Shown: one piece after another, positions 11,771-23,984 of the stretch | Layout: every line of letters starts with the position of its first letter | Numbering within the stretch: the stretch's first letter is position 1 | Source: Boletus sp. NGJ | Lineage: Eukaryota; Basidiomycota; Agaricomycetes; Boletales; Boletaceae | DNA length: 64,000 bases | Direction of reading: 5' to 3' | Assembly: GCA_019096195.1 (NCBI GenBank) | Contig: JAGTXK010000243.1 | Location: forward strand, 345,343 to 409,342 | Notes under the pieces: generated by a model | The model's database searches: none | The model's input: only the letters and a program-made list of their open reading frames with translations | What the model was told of the DNA's origin: nothing | Made by a program: the position numbers and the translations under genes

Positions 11771-13962
11771 TCAGGTTTCTATACGCTTGGCCAACATTTT
11801 ATCAGCCAGCCAGACCGCTTCCGATCGGGAAAATTTGCACATGTCTTGGAGCTGCCGTGTCAACTCTTCCGTTGTCAAAGACTTCGGCCGACCTGGCAGG
11901 TGCCACTTGAGATCCTTGACCTTTACCACTGTGCGTTTGGTCTTGGACAGATGCTGCAGAAGCATGCTGCGGATCGCAATCTGCGATAACTGATACTGGG
12001 TGTCGTAACAGTTATTCAATCCACGAGTTGCTGTGACGCAAACGTGCGAAGTCCATGAGAAACCGTAAGCCTTGAACAACGCAGCGTTGTTGTCCCACCA
12101 GCCCTCCATCGACTGTTCGTTCTCCATCCCAGTGATGACAAACGCCACAGGAACTTGGTTCTGGCACAGGATGTGGCGGAACAAACGATAATTGCTTTGC
12201 ATGGATTGGGTAATCCTGCCTCCTCGGATGCAGAAGATGAGAAGGCAAATGCCACTCGTGCGCTGGAGTTGTGTTACCAGCAAGTGGGCTTTCTCGATGG
12301 CTGTGAAGTGGTCGTTTTCACTGAAAATTGGCCCGTTTAATCCAACTGTATCGAACAGACGGATGTGGTTACCGAGTCCCTGGCTGTCGGCGAGAACGAC
12401 GTCATATGAGACAGGTTCAACCGTCCAGACGATTGATCCAGAAGATATGTCGGCAAGTTGCTCCCCAGCGATGAGGTTGATGACGGAGCTTTTCCCCACT
12501 CCTGTCTCGCCAAAAATAAGGATGTTGGGAGAGTAAGCTCCTACGTGTGTAAGATTAGCGTGCAACTGTGAAGGGGGACGTATTGACTCACTAGAAGAAC
12601 CATATTGTGACAGCGTGGACAGGCTTTCTAGGTTGTCCGATATGAATGACAATATCTCCTGGGCTGATGGCCGAACGTCCGGGGCTCTCGGAGACCAACA
12701 TTTTTTCAGGAATTTCCAGACGTCATCGGAAATCGCAGCGAACTCCCGGCGCCGCGGGATCTCATGTTTCTTTAATCGTTTCCAGGCCGTCGGTACATCT
12801 GGCCAAGGCATCTTCTCAGAGAGTATCTGCAGATTAAATCCAAAAATAAGTCGCCTATTAAGTCGCTTCGTATATCCTTGCTAAACATACAAACAAAATC
12901 ATATTACCAAAAGAGTAGATATCGCTGTTGAGCGTAGCCCTAGGCTTGCCGTCTTCGTTCCACTTCGGGTGCAGTTGCGGATACACAAGCTCTGGAGCAG
13001 CCCACATCACGGCACCTGGGTGAACGGTCAAGGTCCGAAGACAAGACATGCCATCATCCGTAGGGAGCAGAAGTTGCGAGAGCCCGAAATCGGTGATGCG
13101 TGCTTTACCTTGGCCATCGATGAGAACATTTCCCTGCATGGTAAATGATTGCATGAGCTTATAGTGTGACAGCCGGGCGGCTACAACCCACGGGGTGGAA
13201 GTCACCGTGAACGACATGCTTAGAATGTACTACTCGAGTGTGTTATCGAGTATGCAATTCATTTCATATCTCCCAGCTTACAGTAATTGAGCCCATTTGC
13301 TATGTCTTCGATCTGTGGTTTCGTCAGTCAGTGAAATCTGGATGTGAATTGTGAATCGCTATGCACTGACAAGTTGGACACGACGAGAAGCTACGAGCAT
13401 CGCTCCCTGGTTCTTGATAAACGTGGAAAGTGTGCCTCCTGGCATCCACATCGAAACCATGCAGTCATGCTCAGATCCAAAGCCGACACCAGATGTTTTG
13501 CCAAGGAGGGGCACGATGTTGGGGTGGTCTAGTCTTCTCCAGATCCCAAGTTCACGTCTCAAACCCTGGTGGTGGCGACCAGTCAACATACCGTACTGAT
13601 GATGCTGAGTGAATGTGAAACAGGTTGACTCACTCGTGTCAACTTGTCTCTTTCAGCACCACAGGAGGGGTCCGAGGGGATAATGACCATCTTCACCGCG
13701 ACCTTGCGACAGATCACGCTCGGTAACGTACGACGAGTCCATGTGTCAATAAATACCTCACCTCCTCTTTCGTTGTGCGAGGACAACGGTACACGACACC
13801 AAAAGATCCGGTCCCGACGGTATTTTTCATATCTAACAGAAGTTCGTCGGTGAGGTCCGGCAGTTCGTCTGCATTGATATCTCCAGTATCCACCGCACTA
13901 GGAATAAAGTAAGAGTCAGAAGAACACAAGCGGGCAATTGGGGCAGCATACCTTGACTGCAT
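11771..13962 (-). CDS. TKL-like protein kinase fused to a P-loop G domain (gene A)
   Basis: Nine exons: 13962-13952, 13897-13762, 13702-13634, 13565-13371, 13312-13282, 13229-13192, 13133-12891, 12826-12592, 12540-11771; 1728 bp, 575 aa, no internal stop. Kinase (about residues 20-320): glycine loop GTGSFGVVYRC, VAVK lysine, LDHPNIVPLLG, SMWMPGGTL, catalytic loop VVHGDFHPGNVLI (HGD for HRD), DFG, APEL. G domain (about 330-575): NILIFGETGVGKSSVINLIAG (G1), RLFDTVGLNG (G3), LLIFCIRGG, and a divergent G4 region (VITGMENE). Closest in layout are AIG1/GIMAP-like septin-related GTPases, but the N/TKxD motif is missing. It is the only family member here with a single G domain and an intact frame throughout. 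A cytosolic signalling or immune-sensor role is inference. Confidence 0.8.
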
Positions 13963-14216
13963 TTCGTAGAACTAGAGAAGAACACGATATAGTGGGAGAA
14001 GAGGGTGGTATTCTAGCTGAGGGCATGCAGACCACGTAGTGGACACTGAAATACTGATGGTGCAGCGAGGTAAACATGTTGGGGCTTAGTCAGACGTATT
14101 TTTGCATGAACTTCGGTGTTGCACTGTCTGTCGGGTAGAGCTTGCGTTCTACTTTACAGCCAGTGCGACGTCGTGACGCCACCGTCAGATCACCCGCCAC
14201 CTCCACAACCTCCATC

Positions 14217-14340
14217 AGACTCTCCGAGAAGATACCTTGGCCGGATGTACCGACGGACTGGAAACGATTGAAGAAACGTGAGATCTCGCAGCGCCGGGAG
14301 TTTGTATGGTTCCTGATGTGACGTCAGTCTCCAACAACGC
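14217..14340 (+). pseudogene. Kinase C-lobe fragment related to gene A
   Basis: About 85 bp closely match exon 8 of gene A in inverted orientation (translates as KIPWPDVPTDWKRLKKREIS). No other kinase exon is nearby, so this is a relic left by duplication or inversion, lying head to head with the 5' end of gene A. Confidence 0.7.
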
Positions 14341-14958
14341 CAGACGTTCGATCAACAGCCCAGGAAGTATTGTTGTTCGTATCGGATACCCTGGTCCAAG
14401 AGCATATCAATGTTGCTACAACATCGTTCCACTAGTAAGCCAACACGTGCTCCCTCGCATGTGCGCGTTATTAATCTTACGCACGCACAGAAGGTCGCTC
14501 ATCGGCAGTAGCTGCGTTTGACCACCCAAACCAGTGAGTCCATAATGTAGAATGTTACTCAACGCGAACCATGTCGCGTCTGCTAATTTCATTCAGCGTT
14601 CAAGCTCCGGAAGGCTCCGTTACTGGAGCTTTGTACCCTACAACACGGTCTTTCGTCGACAATTGTCCTCGGTAAGTCCATTGATACCATTAGTGCACGG
14701 GGTATAACATATCGAAGTTGTTGTCAGGCGTCCTCTTCCCAAATTCGCGTACTACGCTCGGAATCTGTCTATGTGATAGACCTAATAGTAACGTTCGACT
14801 TCGAGGAGGTTGTGCTGCCAGATGCCCTGGACGACTTGGAGAAGGCCAAATCCCGCACGGGAAATCGCGAAAGCTTGCACTTGCACTTGCACATGCTGCG
14901 TCACAGTGAAACATCTCGGTTTGTATCGTAAGCTAGTGCAGAGAAATACGTGAAACCT
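14341..14958. other. Intergenic; no supported gene
   Basis: Between the kinase relic and the HET gene stop. Only unremarkable short frames. Confidence 0.25.
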
Positions 14959-16623
14959 TTATTTCGATGGTGTGGGGGATCGTATGACGGTTGTTACAAG
15001 CGACGAGACAACACCATCTGGTTCAGCTATACCTGCCTCCCTACCCGTGGAGTCCGATACCAGAATGACCATATCACTGTTGGCTGTCTCATGCTTGCCC
15101 AAACAGGATATCCGCAACAGGTTGTCCGTGGTGAGCTTCATCCACATCACTTCATCGTCCTCAGCGACCTCCGAGTAAAGCAAAAAACAGATATATTCCT
15201 TCCCAACCATCAACTTTCCTTGCTCACGATTTCGCGCTGCGTGGTGGTTTATAACGCATGCCGAGAGTTGTCGAGCGTCGCGGATGGTGATGAACCTGGT
15301 CGCCCCGCATTCCACAACGAGATCCCCGTACCTTCCCGAACAACTTTCGTTGTTGGATCGTGGTTTCAGGCTAACAAGGAATGGCTTCCCAGGCACCTCT
15401 GGTTGTACAACCGAGCAGAACTCCATCGGGACAGGAGGCAACGACTTCAGAGACAAGCCGTGCGCGGTGATGGTGAACTTCTGCACCCCAACCCTATTCT
15501 TCCCCATATCAGCCTCGAACGCGGGGTATGATGCAGGGGACGAGGGAAGAGCAAAGTGATCCACGGAGGGTTGTCCGAACCATGCGAACATTTCCCAGCT
15601 AGGGTTCTTCGCTGCAACAACCTCGAAAAGGCGTGAAAAAGCCCGCTGACCCTCACCATATGCGATGGTGAGACTGACGCGGAAAAAACCAATGAGACAG
15701 TAAGCCCTATCCTCAACAAGAGTCGTCTGCCGCTTCGACGCCCAGGACATGATCTCCCAGAAATTACGTCCCTGGACTCCCTGGCTGTTATCGGCAGTCA
15801 GCACTGCTTTGGAAATGCCGGTGATGCTCTCAAGAGGGTGGATTTCATCGACGGATTTTCTATCGTCATCGATCGTGGAGGAGGTGAAGGGCCGCCAGTT
15901 TTTGTCATAAAACTTGAGACGTCTAGGGGCCAAGAGCTCCTGAAGTGTCCAGCCTCGTGTGAACCACGACTCGCTGTCCCAGTCTGCGTACGAGGTGGAT
16001 TCTGCGAGGTGGACGATACAAAGGTACGAGTTTGCATACCACTTGTACATCCCATGAATTGCCTCGCTGAGTTCAGCCGCGTTCGTTTTATCTATACAGC
16101 AAGTATCGACCCAGGCCAGCTTGCGTCCCAGCTTGCGAGACGTCTTGCAGAATTGCACGAGTTTATTGAACTTGGATGCTTGTCGTTTCCCAGCAGAAAC
16201 ATCCTCATAAGTGGGTTCACCGGTGATCTCGTCCCAGCGATGAGATAAGATGTCATATTTCACGATCTCTTGGATGATTTGTCTGAGCACAGTCTCGCGC
16301 TGAGGCTGGTACGTAGCTAAGGGGTCGCTGTGGAATCTTCGAATGCGTTCCTGGATCTGCTCGTCAGTGACGCTCGCGATCTTGTCTTGGAAGACGCGAA
16401 AGACGTCTCCCCGTGAGACGAATTGCAGATTTGACGTATCGATGAGGCGGGAGGGTATTTCATTGTTGATATACTCTTTGAAGGCATCGATGATATGGGA
16501 TGTCGGCTGCTCGTCATCAACATTAGCTGAAGAGGATTAAATGATTCGTATCTGATTCCTAACCAACGTCTTCAACGACTTTTTTCTCTTCTTATTCCAA
16601 AAGATTCCCCTGAGAGATGGCAT
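14959..16623 (-). CDS. HET-domain (heterokaryon incompatibility) protein, copy 1
   Basis: Two exons, 16623-16564 and 16506-14959 (1608 bp, 535 aa). The 57-bp intron has a CTAAT branch and is phase 0, matching copy 2. Exon 1 encodes only MPSLRGIFWNKKRKKSLKTL. HET motifs follow: KYDILSHRWDE (about residue 100), KLAWVDTCCIDKTNAAELSE, IHGMYKWYANSYLCIVHLAE, WFTRGWTLQELLAPRRLKFY, then the usual downstream segment RAYCLIGFF...YGEGQRAFSRL. HET proteins trigger cell death after non-self fusion in filamentous fungi. The region after about residue 320 is unique to this pair of paralogues. It sits between kinase-G genes A and B/C. Confidence 0.85.
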
Positions 16624-17351
16624 ATTATACTGCTGCCTATTGGAAGATGAATATCGAGCTCGTAGCAATTTACCGAGATGATAGGGAGAAGGCAAACGGG
16701 ATACCTCGTAGAACTAGATCCCGTGCCCCAAGGAAAATCGGAAACACTATATGTCCGCGTACGTTCGAATCGAGATCAATTGCGGCACGCATTACAGACG
16801 TTTCCTATAATATCCCGAAATTTGATCCATGTATGTTGAACACCCAGGATCGATGCAGTGACGACGACACAAAAGGATCTAGAGTTAGGAGTGCCACCGA
16901 TGTTTAAACGTAAATTTACCCCCGCCCAACCCACATCTCCATCCTCATTGATTCCTCAACTTGACTTACGGCGATACCGCATGCTCTCTATAGAGAACTA
17001 GACTTTATTCTCGAAAAAAAAGCGGTGGTCCATGCATCCAGGTGCACCGTGTCAACGTGTAACTTGAACTTGAAGATTGACACGCGGAGTTTTGATTCTA
17101 GAGTGTAGTGTTGCTGCCAGCAATGTACATAGCTTACACGAGTATTGTGGAGCCCCATCCAACGTGTATTACGGCTCGCATTGCAGACTCACCTCTTCCA
17201 TGATCTCACAGATCCACGCAGTATCGCCGAGGAAGCAAGAAGCTCAGATACTCTGGTACTGCCGATAGCGCCATGTATCCCTTCGTTTAGAACTTAAGCC
17301 TCCGAATTCGCCCCGTAGATCTGATAAATTAGCGTCCCAAGCAGTAAGCAC
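16624..17351. repeat. Duplicated upstream flank of genes B and C
   Basis: Segments around 16790-17300 resemble 18860-19330 (shared blocks such as CCACATCTCCA, ATTACGGCTC and CTGGTACCGCCGATAG, with intervening divergence). Each lies upstream of a kinase-G-domain copy, so the promoter regions were duplicated with the genes. No gene is seen here. Confidence 0.55.
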
Positions 17352-18513
17352 ACTTCCTGATTGCGTTAACCTTATTCTTCTCTGTGCAAGCAAGGACGGG
17401 ATGTGCGGTTCGCTTGGTAGTCTATACTGGTTGATCAACGATTTCTTCTTCGGCGGTCGTGCCCCAATAGCCTTCGTCGTAACCCACCTTGACACGCTCG
17501 ATGAACGATGGTGGGAACGCAACCAAGATAGCATCACTAAAAGAACCGGTATCCCAGTCCAATCTATTCCACATGCGTGCGTCACCACGGTTCAGACAGG
17601 TCGCGATCAGTCCAAACAAGTGCTGAGAGCACTCATTCGAACCTACGCCGCTGCTATCCCCCCGATTCCCCCCTGTCTTGATCTTTCGTCTTGCACGACA
17701 GCTTCCCTCGACCTCATCACCCACTGCAGATTGAGCCCTCCCGATGCTACAGCACTAGTAGAAGGGTTCAGCAGACCACGCAACATTGTCTTTTTTGGGA
17801 AGGCAGGTGCCGGCAAGAGCTCGGTCATCAATCTTATCGCTGGGCATCCAGTCGCCAATGTCACTTCTGACGTAGAATCCTGCACGTTGGATTCTAGCCC
17901 ATACACGATCGACACGCCCATGAAACAGTTCGTTATTTGGGACACCCAAGGCTTCAAAGGAGTACACAACGGTCAGGATGTAACCAAACGAGCTGTAGTG
18001 AAGGCCGCTCAGCTTATATGTGGCTTGTTTGAGAGAAGTGGCATTGACCTTCTTGGCTTCGTCAAGAAACGTGGCAATCTCACCACATCGGAACTGAACT
18101 CCTATAGGTTATTCGAAGAATTCCTCTGCAAGGGGCAAGTCCCAGTCGCCGTCGTTGTCACCCACCTCGAGTGCCACGAGCCAATGGAGCAGTGGTGGGA
18201 AATGAATGGTGAAGGCCTGCTTAAGGCCATGAGCGGGAATGTGATCGGTCATCCATGTATCACATCCCTAGCGACCCACGACCAGGAGGACTCCGAATTC
18301 AGCAAAAACGTGTCGGAATCCAGACTGGCAGTTCGAGCTATGCTCGAGCAGTGCGTCTCTTTTCCGAATAAGGAGGTAATCTCCGCTCAGTTACCGGCAA
18401 ATGGGGGTGGGGAGACAGGCCGTGTACCAGAGAAGATGACTGTCGACAACCTCATGGATCATTGCGGATTGACGAGGGAGGTGGCCAACCAGGTCATGCA
18501 GTTGTGGCTGTGA
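17352..18513 (+). pseudogene. Truncated tandem G-domain gene (gene B)
   Basis: Homology to gene C starts abruptly at about 17352, in the middle of the first G domain (after its P-loop and G3), so the whole kinase and the 5' half of the first G domain are missing. An open frame runs from 17401 to 18513 (370 codons): the end of G domain 1 (FVVTHLDTLDERWWERN), then an intact G domain 2 (NIVFFGKAGAGKSSVINLIA, FVIWDTQGF, AVVVTHLECHEPMEQWWEMN) and the conserved tail (MTVDNLMDHCGLTREVANQV). Expression as a G-domain-only protein from an internal ATG is possible. I favour a 5'-deleted relic. Confidence 0.7.
17354..17778 (+). repeat. About 425-bp near-identical tract shared with 21333-21757
   Basis: The two tracts differ at only about eight positions, whereas sequence on both sides diverges sharply, even within the same reading frame. 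That is the mark of recent gene conversion or a small segmental duplication between genes B and C. Confidence 0.8.
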
Positions 18514-19700
18514 TTGGATAGATTTCGATGGGGAAAGCTTGCAACCGATCACCAGGAGTGAACTCAGCCAACGCAGTTAGGATAAGGTACATGATACGAT
18601 AAGATACAAGATATCTGGCCAAACATGTAGTAAAGTGGCCCAAAAGTTTCAGATTTGAAGTGTGGTAGATCTAGATCCTGTACATGCCTCCGAGCGCAGA
18701 TTTCGGAGCCTCGTTCAAGTTGGATCTAGGCACATCATGACATGCAATATGCATGATTGACTTCACTATCAAGAACGTTTGTTCCAGATGAAAAATAAAC
18801 ACAGCTTATGAACATATTTGTATGTTCGACACAGCAATTGAGGTCGGTCGCAGTGCGTGTTGCAGACGTTAATTCGCAGCATCCCGAAATTTGATCCACG
18901 TGTTACAACGCATAGAATTATCTGGAGTCGAGTTCAGTTGCCAGTGAACAGGAATCCAGACGAAGTTTATATGTAAATTTACATCCCCACATCTCCACTG
19001 TTACTTAACTTGGCTTCTGACGATTTGCGCAGATGGAGAGAGCAGAGGTGTTCCTTGCATCCTGGAAGGTGTATCCGACGTGTCACGATTAAAGCTCTGA
19101 ATTTGTAACGTAGTCTAACGGTCCACCATTGATGTAGATGCGTGTACACAGCATCATTGAACGAGTTGTAAAGTTCAGCCGCAACGTTTATTACGGCTCA
19201 CAGCGCTCGCAGTCCGAAAAGATAACTTACCTTGAAGCGGTGACCTCAATGTCTACAGAATCACCGTAACTTCTGGTACCGCCGATAGTATTCCTTCGTT
19301 CAACACAAAGTGGTTATTGACCCAGCTTGTTATCGAGGTTAATTTTCAAAACAAGTTCAAATACAGCAGTACCCCTCCAACACTTAGTATACTCTCAGCT
19401 TCCTTCTACGGTCCAGGGAAAACCTCTAACATTTCTTCATACGCCGCTTTGCTGCCAACCTGTCACAAATTCGCGAATGGCTGTGGAACCAAGAGGCTCG
19501 TTATGTAAGACTGCGCGCCAACCACACCACAGGTGCTCCATCAATGATGTTATAAGGGCCTCACACTATGGTGTCGTGAAACTACAATCGCTCTCACTCC
19601 AGTGCTTACTTTCAGGACAGGCGTACTGGAAGACTAGTAGATTTAGCACCTCTGGCACACTTCTGCACTCCACAGTACACTGACACCCATAAGATCCCAT
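18514..19700. other. Intergenic between B and C, partly duplicated flank
   Basis: The 3' flank of B contains an AT-rich gatacgataagatac motif near 18593 that recurs 3' of gene D (about 56065) and gene E (about 60385, complement). The rest (18860-19330) is the paralogous copy of the flank upstream of B. No separate gene. Confidence 0.45.
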
Positions 19701-19701
19701 A

Positions 19702-22544
19702 GTATGCACTCAGGGTATGTCGTCGTCTTGGTCGTTCGCTTCACTCTGACGTAGGTTCCTCAGAAGCAGCTCGGTGGATACAACTCTACAAGCTGGTCTC
19801 AGCGATCTACCAGATCTCACCATCACGCTTCAGCGGGGTAAGAAACGTATTGTTGGACATGGTTCTCTCGGCACAGTGTATCATTGCTTTGGTGCACAGA
19901 GCGAGGAGGTTAGCATGTTCACATCACTTCCCTCCAAGTTTTACCTATATTGCCCGTGTTCAGGTCGCAGTCAAGGCTGTTGCCTTCCCTCTTAGCCTCG
20001 ACGGAGCCGAAAAGGATATGATCATGCAGGTAAGTTGACGACAATTTTCCGCCGTACGTTGTGCTAACTTCTGGTGTGGCCTTAGAAAGTGAGACGCGAG
20101 CTTGAAATATGGAGAAGATTAGACCATCCGAACATTGTCCCCCTCTTGGGAACAGCACGCGGCGAAGACTTTGGATCTGATCATCCGTGCATGGTTTCGA
20201 TGTGGATGCCACATGGAACGCTCATTGACTATCTCAAGCATCATGGAACCATGCTTTCACTTCCTGGTCGTGTTCACCTTGTATGAGTCATTTTGTGATA
20301 CTCAGCCAATTTGCGAATGACCTGTTGATGTCACAGATCAGAGGATCGGTTGCCGGACTAGAATATTGTAGGTTTACGAACTCTGAGTATCATGGCTTTT
20401 ATATGACATCTTCATGTAGTACATTCGAAACAAGTTGTTCATGGCGATTTTCACCCCGTGGGTTGTATCATATGATTGTAACTTTGATTCGCCTGATCTA
20501 TCATTTATATAGGGCAATATTTTGATTGACGACGAACACAACCCGCGCCTCACTGACTTTGGGTTTGCTCAAACTCTCAGCCCAGAGCAGGATCAGTTCT
20601 CTTACCTTTGGACTGACTCCATTCGTCCTGGAGCAGTGATGTGGGCTGCACCAGAGCTACAGTATCCTGACTTATATCCAAATCTTGAGATTGGGGCCAC
20701 GTTTAACAGCAACATTTACTCTCTTGGTAGTACCATCCTCTTCGTAAGTAGTCTTTGGTCACTATTCGACTTCTGTCTTGAACTACTGAATTGGACATGC
20801 AGATCCTTTCAGGGAAATATCCTTGGAAAAACAGGGGAGAAGCCGAGGTTAAATCAAGGGAACTGCAGAATCCACCACGCCCAGTGTGGCCTACTAGTAT
20901 TCCGGACGGTGTTTGGAACTTCATCGAGCGATGTTGGTCTCCACGGCGACCGAAAAATCGTCCATCAGCCCAAGAAGTAATGTCGTTCTCCAGCGACAGA
21001 CTTGAGCGATTAATGCAGCCCAAGTGTGTTGCTATCATAATATCTCTGCTACCTCCTGACTCTCGATTAAAGTCCCGCATCTGATATCAATGTCGTGCTA
21101 TTCGGTGCTGTCGGGTGCGGGAAGAGCTCGATCATCAATCTTCTTACCGAGGAGCCAATCGCACAAGTATCCGCGGACGTGGAACCTTGCACCAAGCGAC
21201 CCCGATGGTACCAGATATCTGTTGGCGAAATGCGAGTCCGATTCTGGGACACGATGGGATTCCGCATTGCCCATGGAGGAGAAGTTGGTCCTCTTTCACC
21301 TTACGAACAAGCACACGGTGTCTTGCGAAACCTTCCTGATGGCGTTAACCTTATTCTTCTCTGTGCAAGCAAGGACGGGATGTGCGGTTCGCTTGGTAGT
21401 CTATACTGGTTGATCAACGATTTCTTCTTCGGCGGTCGTGCCCCAGTAGCCTTCGTCGTAACCCACCTTGACACGCTCGATGAACGATGGTGGGAACGCA
21501 ACCAAGATAGCATCACTAAAAGAACCGGTGTCCCAGTCCAATCTATTCCACATGCGTGCGTCACCACGGTTCAGACAGGTCGCGATCAGTCCAAACAAGT
21601 GCTGAGAGCACTCATTCGAACCTACGCCGCTGCTATCCCCCCGATTTCCCCCTGTCTTGATCTTTCGTCTCGCACGACAGCTTCCCTCGACCTCATCACC
21701 CACTGCAGATTGAGCCCCCCCGATGCTACAGCACTAGTAGAAGAGTTCAGCAGACCAGTGCGCCCCTTCAATGTTGTCTTTTTCGGAGAAGCAGGGGTCG
21801 GAAAGAGCTCGGTCATCAATCTCATTGTTGGGCATCCCATAGCCAATGTCAGTTCAGGAGCTGAGCCCTGCACATTGGATCCCTGTGCATACAAGATCAG
21901 CACTGGGATGCAGCAGTTTCAAATCTGGGACACTCTAGGTTTCGGCTCAGCACCCACTAAACACAATTTGCCCGACTCTCGAGCTGCAATGACTGCAACC
22001 CAGCTGATTCGTCACTTGTCTCGGGAGGGTGGTATTGACCTGATCGTCTTCATCAAGATACGCGGGCAGCTCACTTCATCGGAACTCAACTGCTATAGGT
22101 TATTCAAGGAGGTCCTTAGCGGAGGCAAAGTCCCAGCTGCGCTCGTCGTCACCCACCTCGAATCGTACGATCCAATGGAGAGATGGTGGGAAGTGAACGG
22201 ACAAGGCCTCCTCAATTCCATAGGTGGGATTGCCATAGGGTCATGCATGTATCACATCGCTAGCCAGCTATGATCCAGACAGCATACAGCTCGACAAGAA
22301 ACTGTTGGAATCTAGACTATCCGTTCAAGCTATGCTCGAGGATTGCGTTTCTTTTCGCAACAGACGTGCAAGGATGGAAGGAACCTCTGCTAAACTTTGC
22401 CTGAAGGTAACTGGGTGGTGGACAACGCACAGAAAGAAGGTAACTGTCGACAACCTTCGGGATCGCTGTGGGTTGACCAAGGAGCAGGCCGAGAGACTCA
22501 TCAGTGTGTACTATGGCAGTGGGGGACTGGATATACATTGTTAG
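19702..22544 (+). pseudogene. TKL-like kinase fused to two tandem G domains (gene C), frameshifted
   Basis: Exons: about 19754-19908, 19964-20029, 20086-20280, 20337-20367, 20420-20457, 20513-20743, 20803-21023, then one long exon from 21073. Kinase: GHGSLGTVYHC, VAVK, LDHPNIVPLLG, VVHGDFHPGNILID, DFG, APEL, ERCWSPRRPKNRP. G domain 1: NVVLFGAVGCGKSSIINLL, FWDTMGF, VTHLDTLDERWW. G domain 2: NVVFFGEAGVGKSSVINLI, IWDTLGF, VTHLESYDPMERWW. Near 22240 an extra G (GGG where paralogues have GG) shifts the frame and stops it at 22273; the lost tail continues in another frame to 22544. The first micro-exon (ATGCACTCAG at 19702) is one base shorter than in gene A and does not join in frame. Otherwise full length. 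Confidence 0.75.
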
Positions 22545-22734
22545 CTGCTCAAAACCATTCACATGCAGCTATGATCAGGATGAGATACCATACTATACAA
22601 TTTCTTATGCAAGGCTGGAAACACGATATTCACCTTGTCAGTACTCTCAAGTCACATGAAATCGTGTCAAAGTATTCACCGTCTGGGTTGTTCGCATCCA
22701 TCTAACACGCGTTGCTAAACGGATAGGCTATTAC

Positions 22735-23040
22735 CTTCCCTCATGGCTTCAACCGAACCGAAAAGGATGCATTCATGCGAATGAGTTGACGACAATTTTC
22801 CGCCGGTCTTTCGCTGAGTTCTGGTGTGACACTAAAAAATGACGGGCGAACTTGGAACATGGAGATGATTAGACCATCCGAACATTGTCCCGCCTCTGAG
22901 TCCTGAGGATAGCATGCGGCGAAGATTTCGGATCTCATCATCCCTGCGTGGTATCGATGTGGATGTCGCATACTACAGTGTAAAGAACGCTCAGTGATGA
23001 TGTCAATCAGAATGGAACCATGCACGGTACTGTCCTTGAC
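22735..23040 (+). pseudogene. Degenerate kinase-domain fragment
   Basis: Resembles 19985-20270 of gene C (VAVK-exon end, intron, LDHPNIVP region, MVSMW region) but carries several indels and stops. A dead tandem copy directly downstream of gene C. Confidence 0.7.
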
Positions 23041-23984
23041 GATGTATCCATCCAGGGAAATCAAGGAAGCCCATGTTGGGAATCTTCAACCAATGCAATT
23101 CCACTATCGAATTTAGAACGTAAGAAAAGTGCGCCTGTTGTCGGTTTTGTAGCCGACGAGCTGGGTGGTATGTAAGCGATTGTTGGATGTTCGTTAATGT
23201 CGTTGCTATAATGTATCGCAGCCCAATGACAGGCGTGCGCTGGACAGGACAAGACTAACGGAGCTCGAGCGAGACTGGGATAAGTGCCACGCGGGGTGTA
23301 ATGTATCCAAGACTCAGTGATGCCACGTGAGCTTCGGACCATCGCCGGCACGACGATTGGCCGAAGAGGGTTTTCGGGCTCCGACGTCGATGGAACGATA
23401 AGAGGCGCGATCGCGCGATTCACTGTGGGAAGTAAAGCCACTCTTCAAAGGTGATGCTTTCGCTGATCACAGTAAATACAATGAAATGGTCACTATGTTA
23501 ATGTCCACTTCCATGCAGTGACACAAGGTTATCACTATTATTCATCGCTGCCACTGTTTTTTGGTGTTGCTCTACAGGTCGAGTGAGAGCTACTACATAG
23601 TCTGTCCATGTGGCTCTACCGGTATCCATTGAATATGTATGCATACAAATTACAATACCTTGTCATTGTCATTGTCATTGACCATCATTTCGCCATCTGC
23701 AAACTGAGCTGATATCATCCCTGGTGTTCGATCTATGATCCCCCACTTATTCTGAGTCTTGACAAGCCCAACTACTGCCTGAACACTCCACACATCTGTC
23801 ACAACACTTGCTAGGCATGATGTCATATACACATTTGTGTCAGATGCTGATTTGCCCCTGGTATTTCATGGAACAATGAGTGCGAGAACAAGTGTGGTGT
23901 TACTGAGACTTTTCCAGTATGTGTCTTTTGGTAGAGTGAGAACGAAAATCTTCTTCAGGTCTCCATAGCTGACATACTCAACTT
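23041..23984. other. Boundary between gene family and transposon island
   Basis: No gene I can support. A short repeat gtcattgtcattgtcattg occurs at about 23661. Composition turns AT-richer after 23500. Confidence 0.3.

Noticed and set aside
23650-23832. Small minus-strand frame as a gene
   Set aside because: Lies in transposon-margin DNA, contains a simple repeat (gtcatt)n, and has no domain.
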